From assembly GCF_003947455.1 (NCBI RefSeq), contig NZ_QHJH01000004.1:52984-116983 (forward strand): a stretch of DNA of 64,000 bases, in the 5' to 3' direction. Origin of the DNA: Streptomyces sp. WAC 04229. Its GTDB lineage: Bacteria; Actinomycetota; Actinomycetes; Streptomycetales; Streptomycetaceae. Below the pieces are notes generated by a model that saw only the letters and a list, made by a program, of their open reading frames with translations, had not been told where the DNA came from and searched no databases. Made by a program: the position numbers and the translations under genes. Each line of letters starts with the position of its first letter. Within the stretch, counting starts at the first letter, position 1. Below are positions 8,726-17,037 of this stretch, one piece after another.

Positions 8726-9406
8726 CTACACGACCGCGGCGGGGTCCTTCTCGATCACCGTGCGCAGGGCCTCGGAGGTACGGTCGATGTGCCGGGCGAG
8801 AAGGTCGGCCGCACCGTCGGCGTCCCTGCGCAGCACGGCGTCGGCGAGCTGCTGGTGTTCGCCCGCCACGTCGCGGTCGACGTCGTGGCCCACGGGCCGG
8901 GACCAGCGCCGGTACAGCGTGGCCGCGTCCCGCAGGCTGAGGGCGGCGGCCAGCAGCCGGGTGTTGCCGCACGCTTCCAGCAGGGTCTGGTGGAAGCGCT
9001 CGTGCACGGTGAACCAGTCGTTGTCCAAGGTGCCGTCCGGCCGCACGGGGTCAAGGGCGGCCAGGTGGTGGTGGGCCGCGACCACGGCCGCCTCCCACTT
9101 GATGTCCCCGCGTTCGATCGCCCGGCGCAGCACCAGGGTCTCGAGTTCGACGCGGGCCTCGGTGAGGTCGTTCAGATCGTCCAGGGACACGGTGACCACG
9201 CTGAAGCCCTGCTGCGGCGCGGCATGGACGAGGCCCTGCTCGGACAGGCGGGTGAGGGCCTCGCGCACCACCGACTGGCTGACCGAGAAGCGCTGCGCCA
9301 GCTCCACCAGACGCAGCCGCTGTCCGGGCCGCAGTACGCCCTGGAAGATGTCCTCGCGAATCCGCGCGTGGACGATGCCGCCTCTAGTCGCCTTCTCACC
9401 AGCCAT
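8726..9406 (-). CDS. GntR-family (FadR/FCD) transcriptional regulator
   Basis: 226 residues: an N-terminal winged helix (10-75; VHARIREDIFQGVLRPGQRL, then SVSQSVVREALTRLSEQGLV) and an all-helical FCD ligand domain with Asp/His metal-site candidates in DNDWFTVHERFHQTLLEACGN and EHQQLADAVLRRDADGAADLLARHI. FCD regulators usually repress genes for organic-acid catabolism until the acid binds. It diverges from the FAH-family hydrolase gene across a 115-bp AT-rich region with inverted repeats, so control of the hydrolase-dioxygenase-monooxygenase operon is the natural reading. Confidence 0.88.
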   Translation of the reverse strand: MAGEKATRGGIVHARIREDIFQGVLRPGQRLRLVELAQRFSVSQSVVREALTRLSEQGLVHAAPQQGFSVVTVSLDDLNDLTEARVELETLVLRRAIERGDIKWEAAVVAAHHHLAALDPVRPDGTLDNDWFTVHERFHQTLLEACGNTRLLAAALSLRDAATLYRRWSRPVGHDVDRDVAGEHQQLADAVLRRDADGAADLLARHIDRTSEALRTVIEKDPAAVV

Positions 9407-9521
9407 GACTGAGCACCGTAACAGAGAAACGACACTCGTAGAAATTATCGTTAATCTCTTGCCTTATCGAAAATGCGAGGCAAGACTTCGAACGGACATC
9501 CCGCACAGCACGGAGGGCCTC
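9407..9521 (+). promoter_or_regulatory. Divergent promoter with GntR-type operator candidates
   Basis: This AT-rich stretch lies between the GntR gene and the hydrolase operon. CTTGCCT at 9458-9464 and AGGCAAG at 9478-9484 are perfect inverted arms 13 bases apart. ATTATCGTTAAT at 9444-9455 is nearly palindromic. Either could be the operator of the adjacent GntR protein. The assignment rests on position only. Confidence 0.5.
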
Positions 9522-10385
9522 ATGCGCCTGGCAGACATCGACGGACGACTGGTGATCAAGGGCCCGGAGGGCTACATCGACGCCGCGGAGGCCAGTGGCG
9601 GCCGCTTCGGCCCGGACGCGCAGTCGGCGCTGACCGAATGGGAGGCGTTCTCCTCCTGGGCCGGGGAGTTCCTGGCGTCACCGCAGGCCGCCAAGGCCCC
9701 TGTGGTCGGCACGGACACCCGCACGGTGTGGGGACCACCGGTCCCCCGGCCCGCCCAGATCTTCGCGGTCGGCCTGAACTACCGTGACCACATCGCCGAG
9801 TCGAAGCTGGACGTACCGACCGAACCGGCGGTGTTCACCAAGTTCCGCACCTCCCTGACCGGCAACGAGGCGGCCGTCACCCTGCCCGACGGCCTGGTCG
9901 ACTGGGAGGCCGAGCTCGTCGCCGTCATCGGCCGGCACTGCCACCACGCGACCCGTGAGACGGCGTGGTCCTACGTGGCCGGGCTGACCGTGGGGCAGGA
10001 CCTCTCCGAACGCCGCCTGCAACTGACGGGGCCCGCACCGCAGTTCTCCCTCGGCAAGTCCCACCCGGGCTTCGCCCCGATCGGCCCGGAACTCGTCACC
10101 ACCGACGAGTTCGCCGACCCGGACGACCTGGAACTGGGCTGCCGGCTCGAAGGCGGCGAGGTCCTGCAGAAGAGCCGCACCTCCGCGATGGTCTTCGACG
10201 TCCCCGAACTCGTCGCCCGCCTGTCGGCCGTGTGCCCCCTGCTCCCCGGCGACCTGATCTTCACCGGCACCCCGGCCGGTGTCGGCGGCGCCCGCACCCC
10301 GCAGAAGTTCCTCGCCCCCGGAGACGTCCTGGTCACCTGGATCGAGGGCATCGGCACCCTGCGCAACCCGATGCTCGCCCCCTGA
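9522..10385 (+). CDS. Fumarylacetoacetate hydrolase family protein
   Basis: A 287-residue FAH-superfamily enzyme. The C-terminal catalytic domain shows IFAVGLNYRDHIAESK, the metal-binding DWEAELVAVIGR and the closing LIFTGTPAGVG motif. The family cleaves carbon-carbon bonds of acylpyruvates or hydrates/decarboxylates 2-hydroxy-dienoates made by meta-cleavage. ATG at 9522 is preceded by GGAGG. Eighty-one bases separate it from the extradiol dioxygenase downstream, so it is well placed to process the ring-cleavage product. The exact reaction (hydratase, decarboxylase, isomerase or hydrolase) cannot be fixed. Confidence 0.87.
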   Translation: MRLADIDGRLVIKGPEGYIDAAEASGGRFGPDAQSALTEWEAFSSWAGEFLASPQAAKAPVVGTDTRTVWGPPVPRPAQIFAVGLNYRDHIAESKLDVPTEPAVFTKFRTSLTGNEAAVTLPDGLVDWEAELVAVIGRHCHHATRETAWSYVAGLTVGQDLSERRLQLTGPAPQFSLGKSHPGFAPIGPELVTTDEFADPDDLELGCRLEGGEVLQKSRTSAMVFDVPELVARLSAVCPLLPGDLIFTGTPAGVGGARTPQKFLAPGDVLVTWIEGIGTLRNPMLAP

Positions 10386-10466
10386 CCCGCCCGCGAGGCC
10401 GTGCGCCGACCGTCGACCCCGATGTCCGCACCGCGCCGTCCCGCCGATCCGAAAGAGCCGCGAACC

Positions 10467-11423
10467 ATGTCACTGCACCGACTGACCCAGATCGTCATGG
10501 GTGTGCCGAACGTCGAGCGGACGGCCGCCTACTACGCCGACTTCGGCCTCACCCCTGCCTCCGACACCTCCGGCATTCCCGCGGAGGCACCCCGCACGTT
10601 CTCGACCGTCGACGGCGGGGAGCAGCTGCGCATCGTCCACGCGTCCCGGCGCCGCCTGGTCGAGCTGGGCGTGGGCGCCGACAACCCCGACGACCTCGAC
10701 CGGGTCGCCGCCTCCCTCGCCCGGCTGGACGTTCCCGCACACCGCACGCCCGACAGCGTGACGGCCGTCGACCCGGGCACCGAGGTCCTGGTCCGCGTGG
10801 AGCTCGCCCCGCGCCTGTCGCAGAGTCCGGCCCCGGTCGCCCCGTACAACGCGCCCGGCGTCACCGCCCGCCTGCACGAGCGGGCACCCGGCATCCTGCG
10901 CGAGGACAAGGTCCGCCCCCGCAAGCTCGGGCACGTTGTCCTCGGCTCCACCGACCAGGAGACCTCCCAGCGCTTCTTCCTGGAAGGCATCGGGTTCAGG
11001 GTCAGCGACACCGTCAGGGGCATGGCCGCCTTCATGCGCTGCTCCACCGACCACCACAACGTGCTCGTGCAGCAGGCACCCGTCGCCTTCCTGCACCACA
11101 CCTCCTGGCAGGTCGACGACATCGACGAGATCGGTCGCGGCGCCACCGCCATGCTGGAGACCGACCCCGACCGCCACACCTGGGGCCTGGGCCGCCACCA
11201 CATCGGCTCGAACTTCTTCTGGTACCTCAAGGACCCGGCCGGCACCTTCTCCGAGTACTACTCCGACCTCGACTGCATCGTCGACGACGCCCTGTGGAAG
11301 CCGGGCGTCTTCGAGGAGAACGCCCAGGCCCTCTACTCCTGGGGCCCGCCCCCGCCGGCCTCCTTCCTCGCCCCCGAGGACCTCGCGGCCCTGATGACCG
11401 GCGCCCACGCACCGGCGCAGTGA
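10467..11423 (+). CDS. Type I (VOC) extradiol ring-cleavage dioxygenase
   Basis: 318 residues with two vicinal-oxygen-chelate domains. The C-terminal domain supplies the Fe(II) facial triad: His155 in KLGHVVL, His209/210 in FLHHTSW and Glu262 in FSEYYSD. The N-terminal domain (LTQIVMGVPNVERTAAYY) is the usual non-catalytic copy. It cleaves a catecholic ring next to the hydroxyls, and would act after the flavin hydroxylase and before the FAH-type hydrolase. ATG at 10467 has GAAAGAG upstream. HHIGSNFFWYLKDPAG matches the distal active-site strand of catechol 2,3-dioxygenase-like enzymes. Confidence 0.87.
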   Translation: MSLHRLTQIVMGVPNVERTAAYYADFGLTPASDTSGIPAEAPRTFSTVDGGEQLRIVHASRRRLVELGVGADNPDDLDRVAASLARLDVPAHRTPDSVTAVDPGTEVLVRVELAPRLSQSPAPVAPYNAPGVTARLHERAPGILREDKVRPRKLGHVVLGSTDQETSQRFFLEGIGFRVSDTVRGMAAFMRCSTDHHNVLVQQAPVAFLHHTSWQVDDIDEIGRGATAMLETDPDRHTWGLGRHHIGSNFFWYLKDPAGTFSEYYSDLDCIVDDALWKPGVFEENAQALYSWGPPPPASFLAPEDLAALMTGAHAPAQ

Positions 11424-11434
11424 GGACGACCACC

Positions 11435-12112
11435 ATGCACCAGCACACCGCCGATCCGGGCCACAGCGACGTCCTCGTCGTCGGGGCCGGCCCGGTCGGC
11501 CTGACCACGGCCCTGTACCTGGCCCGGGACGGATGGCGGGTCACCGTCCTTGAACGGTGGCCCACCCCCTACCCCCTGCCGCGCGCCGTGCACTTCGACG
11601 ACGAAGTGGCCCGCCTGCTCGCCGACGCCGGTCTCGGCGACCGCCTGGACACGCTGTCGGAGCCGGCCGACACCTACGAGTGGCGCAATGCGGACGGCGC
11701 CACCCTGCTGCGCTTCGACTGGTCGGGGCCGGGACCGTCCGGCCGGCCGCGCGCCTCCATGACCTACCAGCCCGACCTGGAACGGGCCCTGGCCGAGGCG
11801 GTCGAGGCTCGCCCGGAGGTGACGGTCCTGCGCGGCCACGAAGCCGTCGGCCTCGTCCACAACGAGCGGGGCGTCACCGTCACCGCTCAGGACGTCACCG
11901 GCCGACGGCACGAGCTGACCGCCGACTGGGTCGTGGGAGCGGACGGCGCCCACAGCTTCGTACGACGCCACATGCCGACGCGCATGACGGACCTCGGGTT
12001 CTTCTACGACTGGCTCATCGTCGACGTACGCCCCCAGACCAAGCCGCTGCACCGACGTCGACCAGGCATCCGCTGGAGCGTCTGTCCCCAGACTGGGCCA
12101 GACTCATGCTGA
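11435..12112 (+). pseudogene. PHBH-type FAD monooxygenase, truncated
   Basis: The first 200 or so residues match class A flavin monooxygenases of the MhpA/PheA type: VLVVGAGPVGLTTALYLARDGW (FAD dinucleotide motif), PRAVHFDDEVARLL and VVGADGAHSFVRR. The family is normally 500 to 600 residues. Here homology stops after YDWLIVDVRPQ, and the frame ends in about 25 unrelated residues with a stop at 12112, inside the right-hand 33-bp repeat. The substrate domain and second FAD motif are missing, so it is very unlikely to work. It begins 12 bases after the dioxygenase and was presumably the last gene of that operon before the truncation. Confidence 0.85.
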
Positions 12113-12135
12113 CCATATGCTGACTTACCTGACGA
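12103..12135 (+). repeat. Right copy of 33-bp direct repeat bounding the catabolic island
   Basis: It matches 600-632 at 30 of 33 positions in the same orientation. It overlaps the stop codon of the truncated monooxygenase, so the repeat sits exactly at the break in that gene. Confidence 0.65.
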
Positions 12136-12437
12136 CGCGCCAGGTGCGCACTGGTCGAGCACGGAGCCACCCTCCGCGTCGGCCTGGAGGACGGTCAACG
12201 CCCCCGGCAGGGGGCTTCATCCGTCTCAAGGCATGCTCACTGCCAGGTGGGCCGTACCCACCTGCCGTGGCGCCCGGCCCTATTCCGAAGCGCCACAACA
12301 CCGGTCTCTGCCAAGCGCCGGCCTCTGGCCAGCCGATTCACATGGCATTCGGGCCCACCGGGTCACTGTGCGACGGGGCACCATACAGCTGCCGCGGCAA
12401 CCGCAAGTTCAGGTAGCGGTCTCATTCACCTCCCTCC
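12136..12437. other. Non-coding junk between island boundary and gene relics
   Basis: No open frame with sensible coding bias and no recognised RNA. It may be worn transposon or glycosidase sequence. Confidence 0.35.
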
Positions 12438-12610
12438 CAGGTTGATGCCGCACGCCTTCATCTTGAGGAGTTCCTCGCGCCAACTCGACGGCCGGGTAGC
12501 GGCTGAAGTGGAACTCCCCCATGACCGGAATCCAGGGCACGCCGTCCCGGATCAGGCTCTGGCTGTCCACGGTCAGCGAGAGCGGCGCGGTGTTGGAACT
12601 GCCGCGGCAG
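12438..12610 (-). pseudogene. Beta-galactosidase-like glycosidase N-terminal fragment
   Basis: Leftward translation gives LTVDSQSLIRDGVPWIPVMG followed by EFHFSRYPAVE, then after a one-base shift WREELLKMKACGIN. This is the start of GH35-like glycosidases (a PVMGEFHFSRYP block, then EELLKMKAGGI). The frame breaks near 12482 and nothing recognisable follows. Fusion with the transposase relic just upstream suggests that an insertion sequence destroyed the gene. Only about 55 codons remain. Confidence 0.65.
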
Positions 12611-12639
12611 TGCCGTCCTGGTCTCCTCGGTCCACGCCC

Positions 12640-13217
12640 TCGTCGGACTGCCCGGTCGGGCCAGACCGTGCCAGGGCCGACGGGGCTTGATCAACTCCGT
12701 CTTGCTAGAGGCCGATCTGGGACTCCATGAGCGCGTCGTCCAGGGCTTCGCCGGCGGTGCCGATCGAAGCATCGATGCCGGCCTCGAGGAGATGAGCGGT
12801 GAACGCGAACGACGTGTACTGTCTGCCCGCATCGGAATGATGAACCAGCCCTGGACCAAAGGGAGTTCCGGCGCGATCCCGGCGCCACAGCGCCATGTCG
12901 AGGGCGTCCAGGACGAGTTTGGCCCGCTTGCTGGTAGAGGCGGACCAGCCGACGATCGCCCGGGAGAACAGATCCACGACGAACGCGACGGTGAAGTCGG
13001 CCACCCACCGCTTGATGCGGGACAACCTGTCACCGGCGCACTCTGCATCTACAACCTCATCACGATGGAAGTCACATCCGTATGACCAGTCCCCATGAGG
13101 CGGCGGCCACCCGGCGTGAAACCCCGCCCACCTTGAGAGTGTCTCTCTGAGTGAGCGTTCTCGCGTGGGCACTGACCGGGTGACGCCGACGCGGCCGAGG
13201 TGGGGACCGCTCCGCAC
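12640..13217 (-). pseudogene. IS3-family transposase (OrfB) relic
   Basis: An integrase-core fragment of an IS3-type transposase. RIKRWVADFT, VAFVVDLFSRAIVGW, VHHSDAGRQYTSFAF and GEALDDALMES represent the DDE segments. After QIGL the frame shifts into KTELIKPRRPW. A block of about ten residues between ADFT and VAFVV that the family normally has (YVRTWxGFxY-like) is missing, and the N-terminal third is not recognisable. Frameshift and deletion make it inactive. No clear terminal repeats remain. It lies between the island and the GH65 operon, touching the glycosidase fragment. Confidence 0.75.
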
Positions 13218-13220
13218 GAA

Positions 13221-13274
13221 GCTCCCGTGCCGTTGAGGGAAGTGTTCGACGTCTCAACTCAGCTGCACGGGAGC
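13221..13274. repeat. Inverted repeat with transposase-like residue
   Basis: Ten-base perfect arms GCTCCCGTGC (13221-13230) and GCACGGGAGC (13265-13274) enclose imperfect inner arms CGTTGAG/CTCAAC. The rightward translation STQLHGSPVAYPAA just downstream resembles an IS5-type transposase N-terminus. This may be a transposon end; the call is weak. Confidence 0.35.
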
Positions 13275-13375
13275 CCTGTTGCCTACCCTGCCGCAGACGC
13301 GCGCCAGGGTCTGACGCCCTCGCCGACCTCCTGCTCGCAGCACGCAACGGAAGTGCAGCGACCAGAGGGGTCACC

Positions 13376-15580
13376 TCACGTACGGGTACCGGTCTCCTTC
13401 TCCGTGGCGAGACGGAGAGCAGCCGCCATGGCACCGAGATGAACGCCATAGGACGTTCCGCTGCGGTCGGCGCCGTCCGTGTCGACTCGCAGCGCCCGAC
13501 GGACGAACTCCGCGGCCGCCGGGTGCTCGATGGCATTGAGTACATGGGCGTGCACGGCGGCGCTGAGGGTGGACCCATGAGTGGTACGCGGCAGATAGTG
13601 ATCGACGGTGCGCTGCCAGGTGTCCGTGGTTGCGGGATACCCCAGGTGCTGGAGGAGGGCCATCAGTTCCTCCGGAGTGAAGAGATAGCCGAGCATGAGG
13701 GTGTCGGCCTGTTTGCTCAGCCGATAGCGGTTGGGGTGATCCCCCTCGCGCTCGAGAATGCGGTCGAGCCTTCTGAGGTCCGGATAACGTGAGCGGTAGC
13801 CGTTCCAGTCGAACTCGGCCAGGTCCTCCCATCCTTCGAACTGGCTGATGACTCCCTCATGAAAAGGAATGTGTAACCGGCGCGATATCTCCAGCCAGCA
13901 CCGCGGTTCGTCCGGCGCCATGGAGAGCAGCGCCGTCAGTCGCTCCCGGTGCTGCCCGGGCATAGCGCACCACAGTCGATAAGCCCGGATGAGCGTCCAG
14001 GCAGCCGTGACGTTTGTGTAGGCGTTGTCCTCCAACCCCGGCACGGGACATCCGGGGTACCCGTCGTGGTACTCGTCCGGTCCCATGACGCCCACGAGGT
14101 GGTAGCGGCGACCGTCGAAGTGCTGGGCTGCCGAGGAAGCCCACATACGGGCCGTCTCGAGAATCATTTCCGCCCCTCGTGCGTGCAGGTAGGCGATATC
14201 GCCGCTGAGACGGACGTACTGGTCAACGCTGTACGCGATGGCGGAGTTGATGTGCCGTTGGAGGGCGCTGTGGTCGGCGGTCCAGCGGCCGCTCAGCGGA
14301 TTCGCGACGATCGGCAGGGTCGCCTCGTGTCCGCTCGCCGCGCTCTGCCAGGGGTACAGCGCACCTCTGAGGCCCGCCTTCGCCGCGGCGGCGCGGGCCG
14401 CGGGGAGCCTGCGGTACCGATAGTCGAGCAAGGCGCGGGCTGTGCGGGGCCACTGCTGAGAGAGCCATGGCACGGCGAACAGTTCGTCCCAGAAGACGCG
14501 TCCCTGGTACTCCTCTCCATGCAGTCCTCGGGCCGGAAAGCCTGCGTCCAGACCGGCGATGTGGGGGGACGTCGTCTGCAGAAGGTGAAACTGGTGCAGC
14601 CGGTGAACCTGCTTCGGAACGGAGGGGCTCGGTCGTGGGGACCGGTGGTACAGCTTCCGCCAGGCCTCCTGGTGACGGGCCAACAGTTCCGCGGGGTGTG
14701 GTGCCGAAGCCGCTCTCTCGGCCGCTCGCTCCCCCACGTCCTCCGGGGAGAGTGTTCGGGAGGTCAGCTGGGCGACAGTTTTGACCACCTCGACCTTGCC
14801 CGCACGTGCCACCGGCAGGCGCAGCAGTGTACGCGGGCGCAGAGGGCGAGTGCTGTCCGCGTCCAGGGATCTGACTGACGGCCGGGCGGCATTCTCCCTC
14901 AGGACCGCGGTTGCGGCCGCGACGCCGACGGACACTCCGGTGCCCACGGTTCGGCAACCCACGGTCACAATGTGCTCGTCGGCCCGGGTAGCGCAGTGGA
15001 AGTCGGTGAGGTAGTGCCCCCCGAAAGCGCGGTATCGGTCCACCTGGCTGTTGCGAACGGAACCGTCCAGGGCAGACTCCACTTCCAGGACGCCCTGCCA
15101 GTTTTCCGCGGTGACCTCGGTCCTCACCAGAGCCAGAGCCGGGTCGTCCATGCTCACCAGGACCGCTTGTGCCACTCGGGTCCGCCTTCCCCGAAGGTCT
15201 CGGTACCGGACGAGGCGGGTCAGCACTCCGTTACGGAGGTCGAGCCTGAGATGGTGGCTCAGGATCTCGGTGCTGTCGACGGACAGCCAGGGCTCGTCGT
15301 CCTCGTCTCCGGTAAGAGGCCGCAGGCGCGTCCACAGCCAATCGGGCAGGTTGGCCATGGCCTCGCACTGCACCGTTCGCCCCTCCACCGACAGGGAGGT
15401 ACGCCCGTAGCACCCGGCCGCGTAGGTACCCCTGTAGTGAGGCCCCTCGGATTCCTCGCCGGGCACGGCCGCGCGTACGCCGAAGGCCCCGTTGCCGAGG
15501 GCGCACAGCGTCTCGCGAATACCTTCCTCCTCGGGCCGGTACCCCTCGTACTCCCACACCCATTCGCTGTTCGTGCCCAA
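13376..15580 (-). CDS. GH65 glycoside phosphorylase/hydrolase
   Basis: A 734-residue cytosolic GH65 protein. The N-terminal beta-sandwich starts WEYEGYRPEEEGIRETLCALGNG. The (alpha/alpha)6 barrel shows RVFWDELFAVPWLS, HEATLPIVANPLSGRW and the catalytic acid Glu503 in GPDEYHD. Phosphate-binding segments HGSTLSAAVHA and SGTSYGVHLGAMAA are typical of phosphorolytic members (maltose, trehalose, kojibiose or nigerose phosphorylases) rather than proving one of them. TTG at 15580 begins three bases after the TPI-like stop and has AGGTGA upstream. It is last in an operon with isomerases, so released sugar phosphate may feed those enzymes. No beta-phosphoglucomutase is present. Confidence 0.85.
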   Translation of the reverse strand: MGTNSEWVWEYEGYRPEEEGIRETLCALGNGAFGVRAAVPGEESEGPHYRGTYAAGCYGRTSLSVEGRTVQCEAMANLPDWLWTRLRPLTGDEDDEPWLSVDSTEILSHHLRLDLRNGVLTRLVRYRDLRGRRTRVAQAVLVSMDDPALALVRTEVTAENWQGVLEVESALDGSVRNSQVDRYRAFGGHYLTDFHCATRADEHIVTVGCRTVGTGVSVGVAAATAVLRENAARPSVRSLDADSTRPLRPRTLLRLPVARAGKVEVVKTVAQLTSRTLSPEDVGERAAERAASAPHPAELLARHQEAWRKLYHRSPRPSPSVPKQVHRLHQFHLLQTTSPHIAGLDAGFPARGLHGEEYQGRVFWDELFAVPWLSQQWPRTARALLDYRYRRLPAARAAAAKAGLRGALYPWQSAASGHEATLPIVANPLSGRWTADHSALQRHINSAIAYSVDQYVRLSGDIAYLHARGAEMILETARMWASSAAQHFDGRRYHLVGVMGPDEYHDGYPGCPVPGLEDNAYTNVTAAWTLIRAYRLWCAMPGQHRERLTALLSMAPDEPRCWLEISRRLHIPFHEGVISQFEGWEDLAEFDWNGYRSRYPDLRRLDRILEREGDHPNRYRLSKQADTLMLGYLFTPEELMALLQHLGYPATTDTWQRTVDHYLPRTTHGSTLSAAVHAHVLNAIEHPAAAEFVRRALRVDTDGADRSGTSYGVHLGAMAAALRLATEKETGTRT

Positions 15581-15583
15581 CGG

Positions 15584-16345
15584 TCACCTACCGCTGCCCG
15601 GTTCGTGCCTCGGCGCAGCGAGAAGTTCGCTCAGCACGTCGTCGAGCATCGCACCGTCCTGGGCGGCCCTGCCCAGTGCCACCCCGTCCCAGGGAGCCAG
15701 CCGGCGGAGGGCGGAATAGGTTCCCGCCGTGACAGCGCCGCCGTAGATGACACTGAGACTGACATGGTCGGGTGCCCCTTGGCGCAGGGCGTCCAGCACT
15801 GCGGCCGCCTGGTGCGGTTCGGCGCTCCGCGCGCCGCCGATGGCCCAGACGGGTTCATAGAGGATGACGGCCGCTGCACCGGTGGGCAGGGAGCCCAGGA
15901 CGGTCGTCGCCTGTTGGTGGACGCGGGCCACGGTCTCCGCGGGGCCTGAGCGCTCTTCCTCACCGACGCAGATCACCGGGGTCAGGCCGGCGAGCGCGGC
16001 CGCCCGCGCCTTGCGTCCGACGAGTCGGTCGTCCTCGCCGAACAGGCGGCGACGCTCTGCGTGTCCGACCATCACGTGTGTGCAGCCGATCTCTGCCAGC
16101 AGGTCGGCGGAGACCTCTCCGGTTACCGCTCCCTCCTCGTACCACGCGTTCTGGGCCCCGATCGTCATGCCGGTGCCCCTTACGCGTCGCACTCCGCCAG
16201 GAAGAAGCGGGTGAGGCAGGCACACGCAGAAGCGCAGCCGTCCCAAGGGGTTGGCTCTGGGCAGGAGGACGTCGTCGATCCACTGTTCGGTCTGCCGCAG
16301 GCCGAGGTTCATCTTGGTGCTGGTCAGCGAGACTGGTGTGGTCAC
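15584..16345 (-). CDS. Triosephosphate isomerase paralogue
   Basis: A 253-residue TIM-barrel isomerase. Lys11 in STKMNLG, His in VGHAERRRLFGE, catalytic Glu in YEPVWAIG, and the phosphate-binding VIYGGAV all survive. The first strand reads STKMN instead of the housekeeping GNWKMN, as in TPI paralogues acting on other ketose phosphates such as tetrulose phosphates. GTG at 16345 starts 13 bases after the SIS gene stop. Its place among sugar enzymes rather than with gap/pgk supports a specialised role. The substrate cannot be set from sequence. Confidence 0.82.
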   Translation of the reverse strand: MTTPVSLTSTKMNLGLRQTEQWIDDVLLPRANPLGRLRFCVCLPHPLLPGGVRRVRGTGMTIGAQNAWYEEGAVTGEVSADLLAEIGCTHVMVGHAERRRLFGEDDRLVGRKARAAALAGLTPVICVGEEERSGPAETVARVHQQATTVLGSLPTGAAAVILYEPVWAIGGARSAEPHQAAAVLDALRQGAPDHVSLSVIYGGAVTAGTYSALRRLAPWDGVALGRAAQDGAMLDDVLSELLAAPRHEPGSGR

Positions 16346-16358
16346 TTGTATCCCGTGC

Positions 16359-16976
16359 CTATTCGAGGTTGGTGTGCAGGGCGAGCATGTCCCGCGGGTC
16401 GACCTTGTGCAGCCGCTCGTAGGCGAGGACGAGGGAATCGAAGAACAGAAGGGCCCCTTGCTCGAACAGGGTGCCGACGAACTGAACGGACCGGTCCAAC
16501 TCGTGGTCCTGGCCGTACTCGGCCAGGTGGACCAACAGGTCGGCCCGCCGGGCCAGACGTGAGTCGGCGCTCGCGGTCACGACGGCTATCTTGGCGCCCG
16601 CGTCCGCGGCGGTCTCCGCCGTCATCACCGTGGTGGGGGTCTCTCCTGAGCCGCTGCACACCACCAACAGGTCGTCGGGGCCGATCGGCGGAGTGGTGAC
16701 GTCGCCCACTACGTGCGCGCACAGGCCCAGGTGCATCAGACGCATTGCGAAGCCCTCCGCGGAGAGCTTGGAACGTCCGGCTCCGGCGACGAAGATCCTC
16801 CTGGAGTCGCGGAGCGCAGTGGCGAGGCCGGCGCAGGACCGATCGTCGACATGGGAGAGCATTGCGTCGAGTTCCCGTACGACGACCCGTCGGGCCGAGG
16901 CGTAGGGACCGTCGACCCCCACGGCAGTGTCGGCCGGCGATACCTCGATCTCGATGTCCTTGTCCTGGTCGACCAT
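16359..16976 (-). CDS. SIS-domain sugar-phosphate isomerase (6-phospho-3-hexuloisomerase-like)
   Basis: 205 residues with one SIS domain: IFVAGAGRSKLSAEGFAMRLMHLG, then LLVVCSGSGETPTTV and IAVVTASADSRLARRADLLVHL. The Gly-rich loop and SGSGET serines match 6-phospho-3-hexuloisomerase and KdsD-like isomerases. The C-terminus QFVGTLFEQGALLFFDSLVLAY follows the hexuloisomerase pattern. ATG at 16976 is preceded by a purine-rich GGACGGA. It is second in a leftward operon, 61 bp after the nitroreductase. It probably interconverts a ketose and aldose phosphate for the neighbouring TPI and GH65 enzymes. Confidence 0.82.
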   Translation of the reverse strand: MVDQDKDIEIEVSPADTAVGVDGPYASARRVVVRELDAMLSHVDDRSCAGLATALRDSRRIFVAGAGRSKLSAEGFAMRLMHLGLCAHVVGDVTTPPIGPDDLLVVCSGSGETPTTVMTAETAADAGAKIAVVTASADSRLARRADLLVHLAEYGQDHELDRSVQFVGTLFEQGALLFFDSLVLAYERLHKVDPRDMLALHTNLE

Positions 16977-17037
16977 GCCGTGTCCGTCCTGTTCCTGGCG
17001 ATGGGCTCGTTCGTCGCGTTCTGTGGAGCGCAAGGGG

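Noticed and set aside
7200..10385. 1061-codon rightward open frame ending in the FAH-family gene
   Set aside because: It crosses the PucR and GntR genes in antisense. The real gene is the last 288 codons from ATG 9522.
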